NCBI GenBank assembly: GCA_049323755.1
Contig: JBMOPE010000040.1
Coordinates: forward strand, 67,457-131,456
Source: BRHc4a sp049323755
Lineage (GTDB): Bacteria; Bacillota; Desulfotomaculia; Desulfotomaculales; Desulfocucumaceae
Reading direction: 5' to 3'
Length of the DNA stretch: 64,000 nucleotides
The notes beneath the pieces were generated by a model, which saw only the letters and a program-made list of their open reading frames with translations, ran no database searches and had not been told where the DNA came from. The translations under genes were made by a program, and so were the position numbers. Of the stretch, positions 34,350 through 44,838 are shown one piece after another; position 1 is the first letter of the stretch, and the number at the start of each line of letters is the position of its first letter.

Positions 34350-34670
34350 TTAACCCAGCACTTCTCCGCAGTTCTTGCATACCCGCACCTTTTTCCCGTC
34401 TCCCAGTATCTTTTTGTTAATCCGGGAGGGTGTATTACATTTTGTGCAGTAAAGCATCACGTTCGAGCTGTGTACAGGAGCAGGCTTTTCTAAAATCCCG
34501 CCCTGCGGCAGTTTTTGGGTAGGTCTTGTGTGACGCTTTACTATATTAATACCATCAACAATTACCCGGCTTTTATCGGGCTCTACGCTAACTACCTTGC
34601 CCTTCTTGCCCCTGTCCTTACCCGTGGTCACCAGGACGGTATCTCCCTTGCGCACGTGAACCTTTGGCAT
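34350..34670 (-). CDS. rplX: 50S ribosomal protein L24
   Basis: 106 residues from the ATG at 34670, seven bases after GGAGG. KOW motif VRKGDTVLVTTGKDRGKKGKVV; the C-terminal ribbon LYCTKCNTPSRI ... VCKNCGEVLG has two CxxC pairs, so this is the metal-binding form. Confidence 0.97.
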   Translation of the reverse strand: MPKVHVRKGDTVLVTTGKDRGKKGKVVSVEPDKSRVIVDGINIVKRHTRPTQKLPQGGILEKPAPVHSSNVMLYCTKCNTPSRINKKILGDGKKVRVCKNCGEVLG

Positions 34671-34717
34671 TTTCACACCTCCTATGTGTGGGGTTGGCCT
34701 AACCTCCGGTGTCTAGA

Positions 34718-35086
34718 TTAAAGAACCTCGGGGGCCAGTGATACAATCTTCATAAAATCCCGGTCACGGAGTTCCCGGGCTACCGGTCCGAATATACGGG
34801 TGCCCTTAGGACTTTTATCATCCTTTATTATAACGGCAGCATTCTCATCAAACTTTATATAGGACCCGTCCGGCCGCCTTACTTCCTTGTTAGTCCTGAC
34901 TACCACGCACTTAACCACATCGCCTTTCTTAACAACGCCGCCTGGCGTGGCTTCCTTAACAGAGCATATTATAATGTCGCCAACACGGGCGTAACGCCGC
35001 ATTGACCCGCCCAATACCCTTATGCACATCAATTTGCGGGCCCCTGAATTGTCGGCAACGTTAAGCATGGTTTGAACCTGGATCAT
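34718..35086 (-). CDS. rplN: 50S ribosomal protein L14
   Basis: 122 residues. MIQVQTMLNVADNSGARKLMCI, VVVRTNKEVRRPDGSYIKFDENA and the C-terminal GPVARELRDRDFMKIVSLAPEVL in condensed form are the family signature. Confidence 0.98.
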   Translation of the reverse strand: MIQVQTMLNVADNSGARKLMCIRVLGGSMRRYARVGDIIICSVKEATPGGVVKKGDVVKCVVVRTNKEVRRPDGSYIKFDENAAVIIKDDKSPKGTRIFGPVARELRDRDFMKIVSLAPEVL

Positions 35087-35118
35087 GTCTTAAAAACCTC
35101 CCTTTAACCCGCTGCGAC

Positions 35119-35382
35119 TTAAATCTGCTGTGCCCGCTCCAGAATCTCAACAACACGCCATCTTTTATCCTTTGACAGCGGCCTGGTTTCCATGATTTTT
35201 ACCTTATCACCAATATTGCAGGTGTTTTGCTCATCATGGGCCTTAAACTTTTTACTTCTCCTGAAGGTGCGCTGGTACAGGGGATGCCTGACCAGGGTCT
35301 CGACGGACACCACTACGGTTTTATCCATTTTGTTGCTGACCACGTAACCGGTACGAGTCTTGCGCAAATTACGGCCTTCCAC
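35119..35382 (-). CDS. rpsQ: 30S ribosomal protein S17
   Basis: 87 residues, GTG start with AAGGGGGGT upstream. RKTRTGYVVSNKMDKTVVVSVE and GDKVKIMETRPLSKDKRWRVVEI are the OB-fold signature. Confidence 0.98.
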   Translation of the reverse strand: MEGRNLRKTRTGYVVSNKMDKTVVVSVETLVRHPLYQRTFRRSKKFKAHDEQNTCNIGDKVKIMETRPLSKDKRWRVVEILERAQQI

Positions 35383-35394
35383 TTGCTACCCCCC

Positions 35395-35607
35395 TTATGC
35401 CGGGAAAAATCCTAATTCCCTCTGGCGCATAATAGTCTTTACCCTGGCAATATCACGTTTTACTTCCTTTATTCTCATAGGGTTATCCAGTTGGCCCGTG
35501 GCCAGTTGAAATTTTAGCTTGAACAGTTCATCCTTGGAGTCATCCAGAGCTTTAATCAATTCCTCCGGAGACATCTCTTTGATCTCCTTAACCTTCACCG
35601 GCCTCAC
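35395..35607 (-). CDS. rpmC: 50S ribosomal protein L29
   Basis: About 70 residues, two-helix protein: VKEIKEMSPEELIKALDD, LKFQLATGQLDNPMRIKEVKRDIARVKTI (condensed). The GTG at 35607 overlaps the last 20 bases of rplP; a GTG four codons in (VKVKEI) is another possible start and matches the usual MK-VKEI beginning. Confidence 0.96.
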   Translation of the reverse strand: MRPVKVKEIKEMSPEELIKALDDSKDELFKLKFQLATGQLDNPMRIKEVKRDIARVKTIMRQRELGFFPA

Positions 35608-36019
35608 CTACTTCCCCACGTCTTATAAATTTAGTCTTTATGGGCAGCTTATGAGACGCCAGGCGCATAGCCTCCCTGGCTATCTCTTCAGTTACGCCAG
35701 CCAGTTCAAAAAGCACTCTGCCCGGTTTAACAACTGCAACCCAGTATTCAGGGGCACCTTTACCGCTTCCCATACGCGTTTCAGCAGGTTTCTGAGTAAT
35801 GGGCTTATCCGGGAATATCCTAATCCAGACCTTACCTCCCCGCTTGATGTAGCGGGTCATGGCGATACGGGCCGCTTCAATCTGTCTGCTGGTAATCCAC
35901 GCAGCCTCCGTTGCCTGAAGCGCGAAATCTCCAAAACTGATTTCGTTGCCACCCTTGGATTTGCCAGTAAGGCCGGGACGATGCTGTTTGCGGTATTTTA
36001 CCCTTTTTGGTATCAACAT
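35588..36019 (-). CDS. rplP: 50S ribosomal protein L16
   Basis: 143 residues. MLIPKRVKYRKQHRPG start, SFGDFALQATEAAWITSRQIEAARIAMTR (condensed), RMGSGKGAPEYWVAVVKPG. Starts five bases after rpsC. Confidence 0.98.
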   Translation of the reverse strand: MLIPKRVKYRKQHRPGLTGKSKGGNEISFGDFALQATEAAWITSRQIEAARIAMTRYIKRGGKVWIRIFPDKPITQKPAETRMGSGKGAPEYWVAVVKPGRVLFELAGVTEEIAREAMRLASHKLPIKTKFIRRGEVGEAGEG

Positions 36020-36024
36020 AAAGC

Positions 36025-36687
36025 CTATTCGCCTCCTTGTCCGGCAGCGGGCTTGGCTTCCGGCAATACTTCTCCTTTGTATATCCAGACTTTTATACCA
36101 ATTTTACCGTAAGTCGTATTTGCCTCTGCAAATCCGTAATCGATATCCGCTCTCAGTGTATGAAGAGGTACTTTACCCTCGCTGTACCACTCGGTACGGG
36201 CAATCTCCGCTCCCGCCAGCCTTCCTGAGCAGGAAATCTTTATTCCCTTTGCCCCCATCTTCATGCTCCGGGAAACCACCTGCTTCATGGCCCTGCGGAA
36301 TGCAATCCTCTTTACCAGCTGAGCGGCCACGTTTTCTGCCACCAACTGCGAATCTGTCTCAGGAACCTTTATTTCGGCAATATTAATGTGAACTTGCTTG
36401 CCTGTCATTTTTTCAAGCTGTTTACGGAGGTTTTCAACCTCAGTCCCTCCACGTCCTATAACTATGCCCGGCTTGGCGGCATGTATAGTCAGCTTTACCC
36501 GGTTGGCAGCCCTTTCTATTTGTATTCTAGAAATACCGGCTGCAAAAAGTTTTTGTTTTACAAACTTGCGGATTTTAACATCTTCCATCAACAGTCCGGC
36601 AAAGTCCTTTTTATTGGTAATCCACTTGCCTTCCCAGTCTTTTATGATGCCAATCCGCAAACCCTTAGGATTTACCTTCTGGCCCAC
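36025..36687 (-). CDS. rpsC: 30S ribosomal protein S3
   Basis: 220 residues. MGQKVNPKGLRIGIIKDW, KH domain around VIGRGGTEVENLRKQL, and the C-terminal S3 signature AEIARTEWYSEGKVPLHTLRADIDYG condensed. Normal length. Confidence 0.98.
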   Translation of the reverse strand: MGQKVNPKGLRIGIIKDWEGKWITNKKDFAGLLMEDVKIRKFVKQKLFAAGISRIQIERAANRVKLTIHAAKPGIVIGRGGTEVENLRKQLEKMTGKQVHINIAEIKVPETDSQLVAENVAAQLVKRIAFRRAMKQVVSRSMKMGAKGIKISCSGRLAGAEIARTEWYSEGKVPLHTLRADIDYGFAEANTTYGKIGIKVWIYKGEVLPEAKPAAGQGGE

Positions 36688-36758
36688 ACTAGCCCTCCTT
36701 TGGCTTATAAGCTTTACTCTCTGGACCGGAATTGGGAACTAACTCCTAATTCCCGGTT

Positions 36759-37112
36759 TTATTTAGAGTTTTTTTCCTTCAAAACCACGGTTATATGACT
36801 TGTGCGCTTGCGAAGCAGATCAGCGCGACCCATGGCTCTGGGCTGAAAACGTTTTATTGTAGGGCCCTGATCCACATAGCATTCGGCTACATAAAGGCTA
36901 TCTTTGTTCATTTCATAGTTGTGTTCCGCGTTAGCGGCTGCAGACTGAACAACCTTTGCAATAGGAGCCGAAGCTCTCCTTGGAGTATATTTAAGAATTG
37001 CCAGGGCTTCCCTTACATCCTTGCCCCTTATAAGGTCCACAACTTCACGGACCTTGCGCGGGGATATACGGATATATTTGGCTATTGCCCTTGCTTCACT
37101 ATTAGCTGCCAC
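36759..37112 (-). CDS. rplV: 50S ribosomal protein L22
   Basis: 117 residues. AKYIRISPRKVREVVDLIRGKDV start and the beta-hairpin GPTIKRFQPRAMGRADLLRKRTSHITVV that lines the exit tunnel (both condensed). The 71-base gap to rpsC holds a GGAATTGGGAACTAA repeat tract. Confidence 0.98.
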   Translation of the reverse strand: MAANSEARAIAKYIRISPRKVREVVDLIRGKDVREALAILKYTPRRASAPIAKVVQSAAANAEHNYEMNKDSLYVAECYVDQGPTIKRFQPRAMGRADLLRKRTSHITVVLKEKNSK

Positions 37113-37216
37113 AGGTATACCTCCTTATTTCAAACAACCGCTCCTCAAGCCTCCGTAAGGTCGGCCCGGTTGCGGACGGCTGTTGAATGTGCATTAGCTC
37201 ATTAAAGCAGCTCTTT

Positions 37217-37501
37217 TTACTTAAGTGCTGTTGACCTCTCGGTATGATGCCCGTGTCCTCTGAATGTCCTGGTATTGGCAAATTCACCCAGCTTGTGTCC
37301 AACCATGTCCTCAGTGATGTATACCGGAATGTGCTTTCTTCCGTCATGAACAGCCAAGGTATGGCCAATCATCTCGGGGAATATGGTGGATCGCCTTGAC
37401 CAGGTCTTTATAACACGCTTATTGCCCTTTTCATTCATCTCTGTTATTTTTTCAAGAAGTTTTTCATCGCAGTACGGCCCTTTTTTCAGGGAACGGCCCA
37501 T
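37217..37501 (-). CDS. rpsS: 30S ribosomal protein S19
   Basis: 94 residues. MGRSLKKGPYCDEKLLEKI, TWSRRSTIFPEMIGHTLAVHDG, KLGEFANTRTFRGH. Adjacent to rplB. Confidence 0.98.
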   Translation of the reverse strand: MGRSLKKGPYCDEKLLEKITEMNEKGNKRVIKTWSRRSTIFPEMIGHTLAVHDGRKHIPVYITEDMVGHKLGEFANTRTFRGHGHHTERSTALK

Positions 37502-37520
37502 GTGCTAGCCTCCTTCCTCA

Positions 37521-38345
37521 CTACTTGGTTCTCCGTTTAACAATCAGGCGGTCACTGGGCTTTTTCTTCCTAGTCCGGGCGCCCAGAGCCGGTTTACCCC
37601 ACGGAGTTACAGGATTTCGGCCTATTGGGGAGCGGCCCTCGCCACCGCCATGCGGATGGTCTACCGGGTTCATTACAACACCACGAACTGTCGGCCTTTT
37701 GCCTTTCCAGCGATTACGCCCGGCCTTCCCGATGGTGATGTTCTCATGGTCGGTATTCCCGACCTGACCAATGGTTGCCCGGCATTCCTGTAAAAGCAGC
37801 CTCATTTCACCCGAAGGCATACGAATATGCGCGTATTTTCCTTCTTTGGCCATCAGCTGTGCCGCTGTTCCCGCCGACCGGACAAGCTGTCCGCCTGCCT
37901 TGGGGTACAACTCAAGGTTGTGAATCAGTGTACCCAGCGGAATGTTCTTCAGCGGCATACAGTTACCCACCTTGATATCAGCACTCGTTCCGGAAATAAC
38001 GGTCATGCCGACTTCCAGTCCAAGAGGAGCGATAATGTAACGTTTTTCTCCGTCAGCATAGTTTAAGAGCGCTATTCTCGCCGAACGGTTTGGATCGTAT
38101 TCAATGGTGGCAACTTTAGCCGGAATGTCATCCTTGTTTCTCTTGAAGTCAATTATCCGGAACTGTTTTTTATGCCCACCGCCACGGTGTCTTACCGTAA
38201 CTCTTCCCTTGTTGTTGCGGCCCGATTTTTTATTAAGCGGTTCCAAAAGGGATTTTTCCGGCTTATCCGTGGTTATCTCATCAAAGGTCGAAACAGTTAC
38301 AAACCTGCGACCAGGCGATGTGGGCTTAAACTTTTTAACTCCCAC
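37521..38345 (-). CDS. rplB: 50S ribosomal protein L2
   Basis: 274 residues. MGVKKFKPTSPGRRFVTVS start and the peptidyl-transferase-proximal GVVMNPVDHPHGGGEGR stretch with its essential His. AAGGAGG lies eight bases upstream; immediately before it is a GACGACTGAC repeat element. Confidence 0.98.
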   Translation of the reverse strand: MGVKKFKPTSPGRRFVTVSTFDEITTDKPEKSLLEPLNKKSGRNNKGRVTVRHRGGGHKKQFRIIDFKRNKDDIPAKVATIEYDPNRSARIALLNYADGEKRYIIAPLGLEVGMTVISGTSADIKVGNCMPLKNIPLGTLIHNLELYPKAGGQLVRSAGTAAQLMAKEGKYAHIRMPSGEMRLLLQECRATIGQVGNTDHENITIGKAGRNRWKGKRPTVRGVVMNPVDHPHGGGEGRSPIGRNPVTPWGKPALGARTRKKKPSDRLIVKRRTK

Positions 38346-38362
38346 CTGGTTTACCTCCTTGC

Positions 38363-38443
38363 TCAGTCGTCGGTCGTCGGTAGTAGGTCTTGCCTCAAGG
38401 CAGATTACCTTCTATTACTGACGACTGACGTCTGACGACTGAC
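38363..38443. repeat. Hairpin repeat of GACGACTGAC units between rplW and rplB
   Basis: Left CAGTCGTCGGTCGTCGGTAG, centre TTGCCTCAAGGCA, right CTACTGACGACTGACG-type units (actual right arm TATTACTGACGACTGACG and TCTGACGACTGAC). Arms pair and the centre is itself palindromic. It enlarges an otherwise compact S10-operon junction. Confidence 0.75.
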
Positions 38444-38452
38444 TTCCTAGTT

Positions 38453-38740
38453 TTAGACGCCTTCAAATATTTCAATTTTGTCTCCCTCTTTAAGGGTGAC
38501 AATGGCTTTTTTAAAGCCTGAAAACCGGCCGATTTTACCCCTTACCCTTTTAAACCGTGCCTTGTATCGAATGGTATGAACCTTCTCCACTTTTACCTTG
38601 AACAGTTCCTCAACGGCTTTTTTAATTTCAATCTTGTTGGAGTTAGGGTCAACTATAAATGTATACTTGTTTTCCTGCACCAGGTCCATGCTTTTTTCAG
38701 TTATGAGGGGCTTTTTGAGAATGTCTCTGGGATTTTTCAC
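38453..38740 (-). CDS. rplW: 50S ribosomal protein L23
   Basis: 95 residues. PRDILKKPLITEKSMDLVQENKYTFIVD (condensed) and KAVEELFKVKVEKVHTIRYKAR. Sits at the tunnel exit. Overlaps the rplD stop by four bases (ATGA-type coupling). Confidence 0.98.
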   Translation of the reverse strand: MKNPRDILKKPLITEKSMDLVQENKYTFIVDPNSNKIEIKKAVEELFKVKVEKVHTIRYKARFKRVRGKIGRFSGFKKAIVTLKEGDKIEIFEGV

Positions 38741-39363
38741 TTCGCCAGCACCTCCTCAACCCTGCTCACGGCATCCCTGGTAATAACCAGTGTCTGATGC
38801 GCCATCAGGTCATATACGTTTAGCAAACCGGCAGAAGTGGGTTTTACCCAGGGAATGTTACGGGCCGATTTCAAAACATTTTCATCCTTGCCTGCTGTTA
38901 CCACCAGGGCTTTATTGTTTACCTTCAAATTTTCCAGAATACGCACCATATCCTTGGTTTTTGGCTGATCTATTTTCAAGTCATCCAGAACCATAATTGT
39001 ACCGCCTTCAACTTTGGAAGAGAGAGCGGACTTCATTGCCAGACGCCTCACCTTTTTAGGGAGCCTTATGCTGTAATCCCGGGGGTGTGGGCCAAAAACA
39101 ATTCCACCACCCTTCCAGATAGGAGAGCGGGTGCTTCCATGCCTGGCACGGCCAGTACCTTTTTGGCGCCATGGCTTGCGGCCACCGCCTGAGACCTCGG
39201 CCCTTGTTTTTGTGTCATGGGTGCCTTGTCTCTGATTGGCCAGGTAAGCCACCACGGCATCGTGCAGCACGGACTGGTTAACAGTAACGCCAAAAACGCT
39301 ATCGTTCAGTTCAATATCTCCCACCTGTTCTCCGTTGGTGTTATAAAGCGCAACCTTCGGCAT
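38737..39363 (-). CDS. rplD: 50S ribosomal protein L4
   Basis: 208 residues from the ATG at 39363 (AAAGGAGG eight bases upstream); a longer frame to 39384 covers the ribosome site. MPKVALYNTNGEQVG, then the tunnel-loop RKPWRQKGTGRARHGSTRSP. No obvious autoregulatory leader seen. Confidence 0.97.
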   Translation of the reverse strand: MPKVALYNTNGEQVGDIELNDSVFGVTVNQSVLHDAVVAYLANQRQGTHDTKTRAEVSGGGRKPWRQKGTGRARHGSTRSPIWKGGGIVFGPHPRDYSIRLPKKVRRLAMKSALSSKVEGGTIMVLDDLKIDQPKTKDMVRILENLKVNNKALVVTAGKDENVLKSARNIPWVKPTSAGLLNVYDLMAHQTLVITRDAVSRVEEVLAK

Positions 39364-39389
39364 TTTGTTTCCTCCTTTCTGCACGCCCG

Positions 39390-40022
39390 TTATTTTTTAA
39401 CCTTGACGCTGTCTTTAATCATTACCAGGCCACCACGGGGCCCGGGCACTGCGCCCTTGAGCGCAAGCAGGTTACGATCGGAATCTACCTTTACCACTTC
39501 CAGGTTTTGTACCGTAACCCTGGCAGCTCCATATTGTCCGGGGAGCTTGCGGCCCTTGTATACCCTAGCGGGGCCTTTTGCTCCCAGTGATCCGGGGCGG
39601 CGGTGGTACTTTGAGCCGTGAGCCATAGGTCCACGGTGGAAACCGTGCCTCTTGATACCGCCGGAAAAACCGCGGCCCTTAGAGGTACCTATCACATCAA
39701 CCTTTTCACCTTCACTAAAAACGTCGGCATTCAATTCCTGGCCGACCTGATAATTGTCCCAGTCTTCCAGCCTTAACTCTTTTAAGAATCTGAGGGGCCT
39801 TACCCCTGCCTTGTTAAAATGCCCTTTTTGAGGCTTATTAAACAGTTTCTCCCGTTTTTCCCCGAAACCAACCTGTATTGCCCCATAGCCGTCTTTCTCA
39901 ACGGTTTTCTTCTGAACCACAACACAGGGGCCGGCTTCAATAACGGTTACAGGAACGGCTATTCCCTCATTGGTAAAGATCTGGGTCATTCCCACTTTTT
40001 TACCCAATATAGCCTTTTTCAT
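39390..40022 (-). CDS. rplC: 50S ribosomal protein L3
   Basis: 210 residues from the ATG at 40022 (GGAGGTG upstream). KKAILGKKVGMTQIFTNEG, VIGTSKGRGFSGGIKRHGFHRGP and GSLGAKGPARVYKGRKLPGQYG are family signatures (condensed). Confidence 0.97.
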   Translation of the reverse strand: MKKAILGKKVGMTQIFTNEGIAVPVTVIEAGPCVVVQKKTVEKDGYGAIQVGFGEKREKLFNKPQKGHFNKAGVRPLRFLKELRLEDWDNYQVGQELNADVFSEGEKVDVIGTSKGRGFSGGIKRHGFHRGPMAHGSKYHRRPGSLGAKGPARVYKGRKLPGQYGAARVTVQNLEVVKVDSDRNLLALKGAVPGPRGGLVMIKDSVKVKK

Positions 40023-40129
40023 CTTACTAGCACCTCCAGTGCCGGCCGAAAACAAGAGGTTCACCTTCTCGAAGTTCAAAGTTCGATACTTGTTGGTATT
40101 GGTGAACTTTATTTCCGTGCAAGCCGTAA

Positions 40130-40438
40130 TTAAAGCTTAATTTCTATATCCACGCCCGCCGGCAAATCCAGGCGCATTAACGCATCCACCGTCTTGGGTG
40201 TTGGCTCGAGGATATCGATCAGGCGTTTATGCGTCCTCATTTCGAATTGTTCGCGGGAATCCTTGTTCACGTGGGGTGAACGAAGGATTGTATAAATATT
40301 CTTCTCAGTGGGAAGCGGAATGGGCCCAGCCACTGAGGCACCGGTCCTTTTCGCCGTATCCACTATTTTTTGCGCCGACTGGTCCAGCATGTGATGGTCA
40401 TATGCTTTAAGCCGAATACGGATTTTTTGTTTTTTCAA
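40130..40438 (-). CDS. rpsJ: 30S ribosomal protein S10 (NusE)
   Basis: 102 residues. KIRIRLKAYDHHMLDQSAQKIV, PTEKNIYTILRSPHVNKDSREQFEMRTHKR (condensed). Also takes part in transcription antitermination with NusB. ATG after GGAGG-type CAAAGGAGGT; first gene of the S10 group, after tuf copy 1. Confidence 0.98.
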   Translation of the reverse strand: MKKQKIRIRLKAYDHHMLDQSAQKIVDTAKRTGASVAGPIPLPTEKNIYTILRSPHVNKDSREQFEMRTHKRLIDILEPTPKTVDALMRLDLPAGVDIEIKL

Positions 40439-40455
40439 CGGGCAGACCTCCTTTC

Positions 40456-40516
40456 ACAAATAGGGATTGGGGTTGGGGATCGGGAGTAATCCCTAATCCC
40501 TAATATCTAATCCCTG
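40456..40516. repeat. Simple GGGATTAGGGATT tandem repeat at the tuf 3' end
   Basis: Units GGGATTGGGGTTGGGGAT on the left and TCCCTAATCCCTAAT on the right; the right half continues directly into the tuf copy 1 downstream region and is shared with tuf copy 2 (56782-56808). The arms can pair and could act as a weak terminator or processing hairpin. Confidence 0.6.
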
Positions 40517-40521
40517 TAGTT

Positions 40522-41724
<1,203 letters not shown>

Positions 41725-41792
41725 TTCTAATTTTCCTCCTTTTACAGATACCAATTATTTTAGGAAGTATAATTAAGCAATTTTAAAAAATG

Positions 41793-43868
41793 CTATCCAC
41801 ACCGCCGGGCAACTATCCCTTCAGCGATATTCTGGGGAACCTCCGAATAGTGGCTGAACTGCATGGTAAAGGTGCCCCTTCCCTGTGTAACGGACCGTAG
41901 TCCCGTCGCATAACCGAACATTTCTGCCAGCGGCGCTACAGCATGAATAACCTGAGTGTTTCCCCTGGGCTCTATTTCCTCGATGCGGCCTCGCCGGGAA
42001 TTTAAGTCACCTATCACATCACCCATGTACTCATCCATTACTACCACTTCCAGCTTCATCATAGGCTCGAGTAAAACTGGCTGGGCCTTAGTTGCAGCAT
42101 TTTTAAAACCCATTGAGCCCGCTATTTTAAAGGCCATTTCAGAAGAGTCCACTTCGTGATAGGATCCATCCAGGAGCCTTACCCCGATATCAATCATTGG
42201 AAATCCGGCAAGCACACCGTTATCCATTGCTTCCTTCACCCCGGAGTCTATAGCCGGAATGTATTCCTTGGGAACAACGCCACCTACAATTTTGTTCTCG
42301 AAGTCGTAGCCAGATCCAGGCTCCCTTGGCTCTATTTCCAGCACCACATGTCCGTATTGTCCCCGGCCACCGCTCTGCCTTACAAATTTCCCCTCAGCCT
42401 TGACCTTGGACCTTACTGTTTCCTTATAGGCTACCTGTGGCTTCCCGACATTGGCCTCTACCCTGAACTCCCTTAGGAGGCGGTCCACTATTATCTCCAG
42501 GTGAAGTTCCCCCATACCTGAAATAATTGTCTGGCCCGTTTCAGTATCTGTTCTCATCCTGAATGTTGGGTCTTCATCGGCCAGTTTTTGGAGTGCAACA
42601 CCCATCTTATCCTGGTCTGCCTTTGTTTTTGGCTCTATGGCCACATCGATAACCGGCGCCGGGAATTCCATAGCTTCAAGCACTACAGAATTCTTTTCAT
42701 CAGACAGGGTGTCTCCTGTGGTGGTGTCCTTTAAGCCTACTGCAGCTACGATATCCCCGGTATAAACCTCACTTATCTCCTCACGGTGGTTGGCGTGCAT
42801 CCTGAGTATCCGCCCCACCCGCTCCCTTTTACCTTTAGTGGAATTATAAATATATGAGCCTGAGCTAAGCTTTCCAGAATACACCCTAAAGAATGTCAGC
42901 TTGCCAACGTAGGGATCAGCCATTATTTTAAATGCCAGCGCGGCAAAGGGTTCACCATCATCGGCATTACGCTGGTCCTCACTCCCTGTGTCCGGGTTAA
43001 TACCCTTTATGGCCGGGACATCGGTGGGTGCCGGCAGAAAATCTACAATGGCATCCAGAAGTGGCTGTACGCCCTTATTCTTAAATGATGAGCCACAAAA
43101 CACAGGAATCATTTTAACAGCCAGCGTTGCAGCCCGTATGCCCTTCTTTATCTCATCAGGGGAAAGTTCTTCACCCTCAAGATATTTAATCATCAGTTCC
43201 TCATCGGACTCGGCAGCAGCCTCGACAACCTTTTCTCTGTACTGGGCGGCAAGCTCCAGCATATCTTCCGGAATATCCATTTCCTCACTGGTGGTGCCCA
43301 TGTCATCGACGTAAATAATAGCCTTGTTTCTAATTAAGTCTATTATCCCTTTGAAGCCCTCTTCGGAACCCACGGGCAGCTGCAGTGCAACAGGATTGGC
43401 GCCGAGTCTCTCTTTCATCATATTCATACCTTTGAAGAAATCGGCTCCAACCCGGTCCATCTTGTTGATGTAGGCCAAACGTGGGACCTGATATTTGTCA
43501 GCCTGCCTCCAGACTGTTTCAGACTGTGGTTCAACTCCTCCCACCGAGCAAAAGACTGCTACTGCTCCGTCAAGCACTCGAAGAGAGCGTTCCACCTCGA
43601 TAGTAAAGTCCACGTGTCCGGGTGTATCGATTATGTTTACACAATGACCGTGCCACTCACAGGTTGTAGCAGCGGATGTTATAGTAATCCCCCGCTCCTG
43701 CTCCTGCACCATCCAGTCCATAGTTGCCGCACCGTCATGGACCTCCCCGATTTTGTGAACCCTACCGGTGTAAAACAAAATTCGTTCGGTGGTGGTAGTC
43801 TTTCCGGCGTCTATGTGAGCCATGATGCCAATATTGCGTGTCTTATTCAACGGAAACTGTCGCGCCAT
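41793..43868 (-). CDS. fusA: Elongation factor G
   Basis: 691 residues from the ATG at 43868 (GGAGG eight bases upstream). G motifs AHIDAGKT, DTPGHVDF, NKMDRVG; C-terminal domain ends HYSEVPQNIAEGIV. Drives translocation. The first of the fusA-tuf pair of the str operon. Confidence 0.98.
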   Translation of the reverse strand: MARQFPLNKTRNIGIMAHIDAGKTTTTERILFYTGRVHKIGEVHDGAATMDWMVQEQERGITITSAATTCEWHGHCVNIIDTPGHVDFTIEVERSLRVLDGAVAVFCSVGGVEPQSETVWRQADKYQVPRLAYINKMDRVGADFFKGMNMMKERLGANPVALQLPVGSEEGFKGIIDLIRNKAIIYVDDMGTTSEEMDIPEDMLELAAQYREKVVEAAAESDEELMIKYLEGEELSPDEIKKGIRAATLAVKMIPVFCGSSFKNKGVQPLLDAIVDFLPAPTDVPAIKGINPDTGSEDQRNADDGEPFAALAFKIMADPYVGKLTFFRVYSGKLSSGSYIYNSTKGKRERVGRILRMHANHREEISEVYTGDIVAAVGLKDTTTGDTLSDEKNSVVLEAMEFPAPVIDVAIEPKTKADQDKMGVALQKLADEDPTFRMRTDTETGQTIISGMGELHLEIIVDRLLREFRVEANVGKPQVAYKETVRSKVKAEGKFVRQSGGRGQYGHVVLEIEPREPGSGYDFENKIVGGVVPKEYIPAIDSGVKEAMDNGVLAGFPMIDIGVRLLDGSYHEVDSSEMAFKIAGSMGFKNAATKAQPVLLEPMMKLEVVVMDEYMGDVIGDLNSRRGRIEEIEPRGNTQVIHAVAPLAEMFGYATGLRSVTQGRGTFTMQFSHYSEVPQNIAEGIVARRCG

Positions 43869-43881
43869 CAAGACTCCCTCC

Positions 43882-44352
43882 TTACCACCTGTAGTGCGCG
43901 AATGCCTTGTTGGCTTCAGCCATTTTATGGGTATCTTCTTTCTTCTTCACGGTTGCTCCTGTGTTGTTGGCAGCATCCATTATTTCGCCGGCAAGTTTTT
44001 CTTGCATGGATCTGCCACCCCTGGCCCTTGCATAATTGGTAAGCCAGCGGATTCCAAGAGTAAGCCTGCGCTCATGCCTTACCTCAATGGGAACCTGATA
44101 GTTGGCGCCCCCTACCCTACGGGCCTTAACCTCAAGCACCGGCATGATATTTTTCATAGCCTGGTCAAAAACTTCCTGGGCTTCCTTACCGGTCTTTTCT
44201 TTTACAATGTCAAGGGCGCCGTATACTACTTTTTCAGCAACACCTTTTTTGCCATCCAGCATAATCTGGTTGATAAGCCTGGTGACAACCTTATTGTTAT
44301 ATACCGGGTCAGGAACTATTTCAATCCTTTTTACATTTCCTCTTCTGGGCAC
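43882..44352 (-). CDS. rpsG: 30S ribosomal protein S7
   Basis: 156 residues. MPRRGNVKRIEIVPDPVYNN start, LARRVGGANYQVPIEV-type motif (KARRVGGANYQVPIEVRHERR, condensed), tail KMAEANKAFAHYRW. Between rpsL and fusA. Confidence 0.98.
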   Translation of the reverse strand: MPRRGNVKRIEIVPDPVYNNKVVTRLINQIMLDGKKGVAEKVVYGALDIVKEKTGKEAQEVFDQAMKNIMPVLEVKARRVGGANYQVPIEVRHERRLTLGIRWLTNYARARGGRSMQEKLAGEIMDAANNTGATVKKKEDTHKMAEANKAFAHYRW

Positions 44353-44403
44353 ATATTTCCCCCCTTTACTTAAGGAAGTAGAATTTATACATGGTTATAT
44401 AAA

Positions 44404-44784
44404 TTACTTCTTGGGTCGTTTGGTACCATACTTGGAACGGCTGCGGTTTCTGTTTTGAACCCCTGCCGAGTCCAGGGCTCCCCTTACAATGTGATATCTG
44501 ACACCCGGAAGGTCCTTTACCCTTCCGCCACGGACCAGGACAACAGAGTGTTCCTGCAGATTATGTCCTATTCCGGGAATATAGGATGTCACCTCAATAC
44601 CGTTTGTCAATCTTATACGGGCCACTTTACGAAGAGCCGAGTTCGGCTTCTTGGGAGTGGTGGTATACACCCTGGTGCAAACCCCTCTCTTTTGGGGGCA
44701 CTCTTTTAGCGCCGGGGCCGAGGATTTCCTGGTAATCTCTTCTCTACCCTTGCGGATCAACTGGTTAATGGTAGGCACCGACAA
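44404..44784 (-). CDS. rpsL: 30S ribosomal protein S12
   Basis: 126 residues. MSVPTINQLIRKGREEI, CPQKRGVCTRVYTTTPKKPNSALRKVARI (condensed) with Lys43 and Lys88-type positions of streptomycin interest in TPKKPN and RGGRVKDLPGVRYH. No resistance change noticed. Confidence 0.98.
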   Translation of the reverse strand: MSVPTINQLIRKGREEITRKSSAPALKECPQKRGVCTRVYTTTPKKPNSALRKVARIRLTNGIEVTSYIPGIGHNLQEHSVVLVRGGRVKDLPGVRYHIVRGALDSAGVQNRNRSRSKYGTKRPKK

Positions 44785-44838
44785 ACACCTCCTTCCTGTA
44801 AGAGTTAAATATTAATAAAGGACCTATCAAATCAAATC

